7,291 nucleotides of DNA from Patescibacteria group bacterium (GTDB lineage Bacteria; Patescibacteriota; Patescibacteriia; Veblenbacterales; UBA10138): NCBI GenBank assembly GCA_003512705.1, contig DOPF01000027.1, positions 1 through 7,291 of the forward strand, in the 5' to 3' direction. Made by a program: the position numbers and the translations under genes. Positions 6,234-7,291 of this stretch are shown here, in pieces. The number at the start of each line of letters is the position of its first letter. The stretch's first letter is position 1. The notes under the pieces are model-generated. The model was not told the DNA's origin. It saw nothing but the letters and a program-made list of their open reading frames with translations, and ran no database searches.

Positions 6234-7103
6234 TTAGTCGGAAAGCTCACGCCCCAACTCTACCCACTGCTCAATGCTTAATTCCTGGGCGCGCGCCTTA
6301 TCGCTTAGGCTATTTTTTTTGAATATGGCTGATAAGTCGGCAGCTGATAATTTAGTGGCTGCCTGTAAATTATTCGTTAACATTTTACGCCGGGCGGAAT
6401 AACCAATTCTCGCCCACCGCCAAATATCCTCTTCCGGTACTCCATTTAATAGCTGTTCTTTTTCAGCTGATGAATAGCGTGTAATTTTAACTATCGCGGA
6501 ATCTACTTGCGGCGGCGGGTAAAAGCTGGTTGGCCCAACATGACGAATTATTTTTACTTGACTGTTTATCTGCGCCAGCACGCTTAATAAGCTCATATGT
6601 CCGGGGCGGGCAGCTAGTCGAGCGGCCACCTCTTTTTGCAGTAACAATGTTAAATCGGTAATGGGCAATGGACTGGATAAAAATCTTTTTAAGAATGCTC
6701 CACTTATGTCATAGGGAAGATTCGCCACGATTTTAATACTGGCCCCGGGTGATAATTTAAACTGCGATAAAATTTTTTCATCGTTCAATTTTAAAATATC
6801 TCCAGCCAAAACTTTTAAATTGGGGCTGGTCGACAAAAATCTCGATAAGGCTTTAACTAATACCGGTTCCAGCTCGACCGTAACCACCTGATTAGCCAGG
6901 TCAATAAGCGCCAGCGTTAAAATCCCCAATCCGCCACCGACTTCTAAAATATTGTCCGATAATTTAATATCCGCCGCCCGAACTATGCTGTCTAAAACCC
7001 CCTGGTCAATTAAAAAATGCTGGCCCCGCTTTACACCAGCCCAAAGATTGTATTGTTTTAGACTCTGTTCAGTCCATCGTTTTAAATTAGCAGGCAAAGG
7101 CAT
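6234..7103 (-). CDS. rsmA: 16S rRNA (adenine1518-N6/adenine1519-N6)-dimethyltransferase
   Basis: RsmA (KsgA) uses S-adenosylmethionine to dimethylate two adjacent adenines in the 3'-terminal helix of 16S rRNA, a late step of small-subunit assembly in the cytoplasm. Family motifs appear in order: GQHFLID (27-33); SAM motif I ILEVGGGLGILT (52-63); acidic VTVELEP (74-80, E77); GDIL (101-104); catalytic NLPYDIS (128-134); LQKEVAARLAARPG (155-168); SFYPPPQVDSAIVKI (193-207); and the C-terminal GYSARRKMLTNNL. Length is 289 residues against about 270 usual, with a slightly long N-terminus before GQHFL. Motif IV has Asp where NLPYN is common; this position varies in the family, and the key N128 and Y131 are present. 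The ATG at 7103 has no Shine-Dalgarno motif. A palindromic element begins 6 bp past the stop. Confidence 0.97.
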   Translation of the reverse strand: MPLPANLKRWTEQSLKQYNLWAGVKRGQHFLIDQGVLDSIVRAADIKLSDNILEVGGGLGILTLALIDLANQVVTVELEPVLVKALSRFLSTSPNLKVLAGDILKLNDEKILSQFKLSPGASIKIVANLPYDISGAFLKRFLSSPLPITDLTLLLQKEVAARLAARPGHMSLLSVLAQINSQVKIIRHVGPTSFYPPPQVDSAIVKITRYSSAEKEQLLNGVPEEDIWRWARIGYSARRKMLTNNLQAATKLSAADLSAIFKKNSLSDKARAQELSIEQWVELGRELSD

Positions 7104-7112
7104 GGCGAATTT

Positions 7113-7186
7113 AAAATGTAAAAATCAAAAATCAAAATTATTTTATTATTTTTTGATTTTAATATGTCATTTTGCATTTTGATTTT
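7113..7186. repeat. AT-rich inverted and direct repeats upstream of rsmA
   Basis: The 83-bp spacer between the upstream gene and rsmA is almost pure A/T. It contains a perfect 11-bp inverted repeat, AAAATCAAAAA (7121-7131) with TTTTTGATTTT (7150-7160), around an 18-bp loop. Further copies of ATCAAAA/TTTTGAT lie at 7131-7137 and 7177-7183. Read on the minus strand, the hairpin could weakly terminate the upstream gene, but it is too AT-rich to be a convincing terminator. From memory, similar AAAATCAAAA-type repeats are common between genes in Parcubacteria drafts. Confidence 0.55.
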
Positions 7187-7291
7187 TTAATTTTTCATTA
7201 TTTTAATTGCTCCTGTGCGCAACACTTTTATCTGATTACCCTTTATCTGCACTACGGTTGATGTTGGCCGTGGCGGTAAATTGCCGCCGTC
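7187..7291 (-). CDS. C-terminal tail of an unidentified protein (partial)
   Basis: The minus frame is open from the window edge for 34 codons to a TAA at 7187-7189. The peptide begins DGGNLPPRPTSTVVQIKGNQ and continues IKVLRTGAIKIMKN. The Pro/Thr-rich stretch followed by short beta-type strands would suit the tail of a larger domain. I do not recognise the family. A second minus frame from the edge is open for only 17 codons and the third for 12, so this frame is the best but is not certain. It shares direction with rsmA and lies 83 bp upstream of it. Confidence 0.4.
   Translation of the reverse strand, partial: DGGNLPPRPTSTVVQIKGNQIKVLRTGAIKIMKN

Noticed and set aside
6952..7182. Plus-strand open frame of 76 codons overlapping the start of rsmA
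   Set aside because: It is antisense to the GQHFLID and SAM-motif region of rsmA, and its C-terminal part is just translated AT-rich repeat.
7104..7186. Possible rsmA promoter in the AT-rich spacer
   Set aside because: Many TTGATT-like and TATTAA-like strings occur by chance in almost pure A/T sequence; no pair with proper spacing stands out, so no call is made.

Overview
The window looks like a chromosomal segment of a Patescibacteria/CPR bacterium, most likely of the Parcubacteria type. This is an inference. It rests on the standard genetic code with no UGA recoding, moderate GC, AT-rich gene starts without Shine-Dalgarno motifs, and a very large Cys-rich secreted protein. That protein sits behind a small single-pass membrane protein with thrombospondin type 3 (TSP3) calcium-binding repeats. 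Every gene I can support is on the minus strand, so transcription runs from high to low coordinates.

Layout in transcription order. (1) 7187-7291: C-terminal tail of an unidentified gene that enters from beyond the window. (2) 7104-7186: very AT-rich spacer with inverted and direct repeats. (3) 6234-7103: rsmA/ksgA, the 16S rRNA dimethyladenosine transferase. (4) 5764-6233: a 470-bp non-coding region holding two nested palindromic REP/MITE-like elements (6087-6227 and 5944-6035), an orphan half-end (5907-5918), a short hairpin, eight tandem 8-bp units (5829-5892), and a near-consensus sigma70-type promoter (5785-5813). (5) 5035-5763: a 242-residue membrane-anchored TSP3 protein with a duplicated 30-residue module. 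(6) 1-5010: a giant exported protein, at least 1670 residues, still open at the window edge. It is uninterrupted over the whole span.

The last two genes are 24 bp apart and share the promoter, so they probably form an operon for a cell-surface system: a small calcium-binding membrane anchor plus a giant Cys-rich, lectin-like multidomain exoprotein. The giant protein has a signal peptide, coiled-coil-prone segments, eleven C-x(5,6)-C modules with a recurring G-C-x-x-aromatic signature, and three jelly-roll domains resembling carbohydrate-binding modules. A role in adhesion or host contact is plausible for this lineage but is not shown by the sequence. This operon is the most interesting part of the window.
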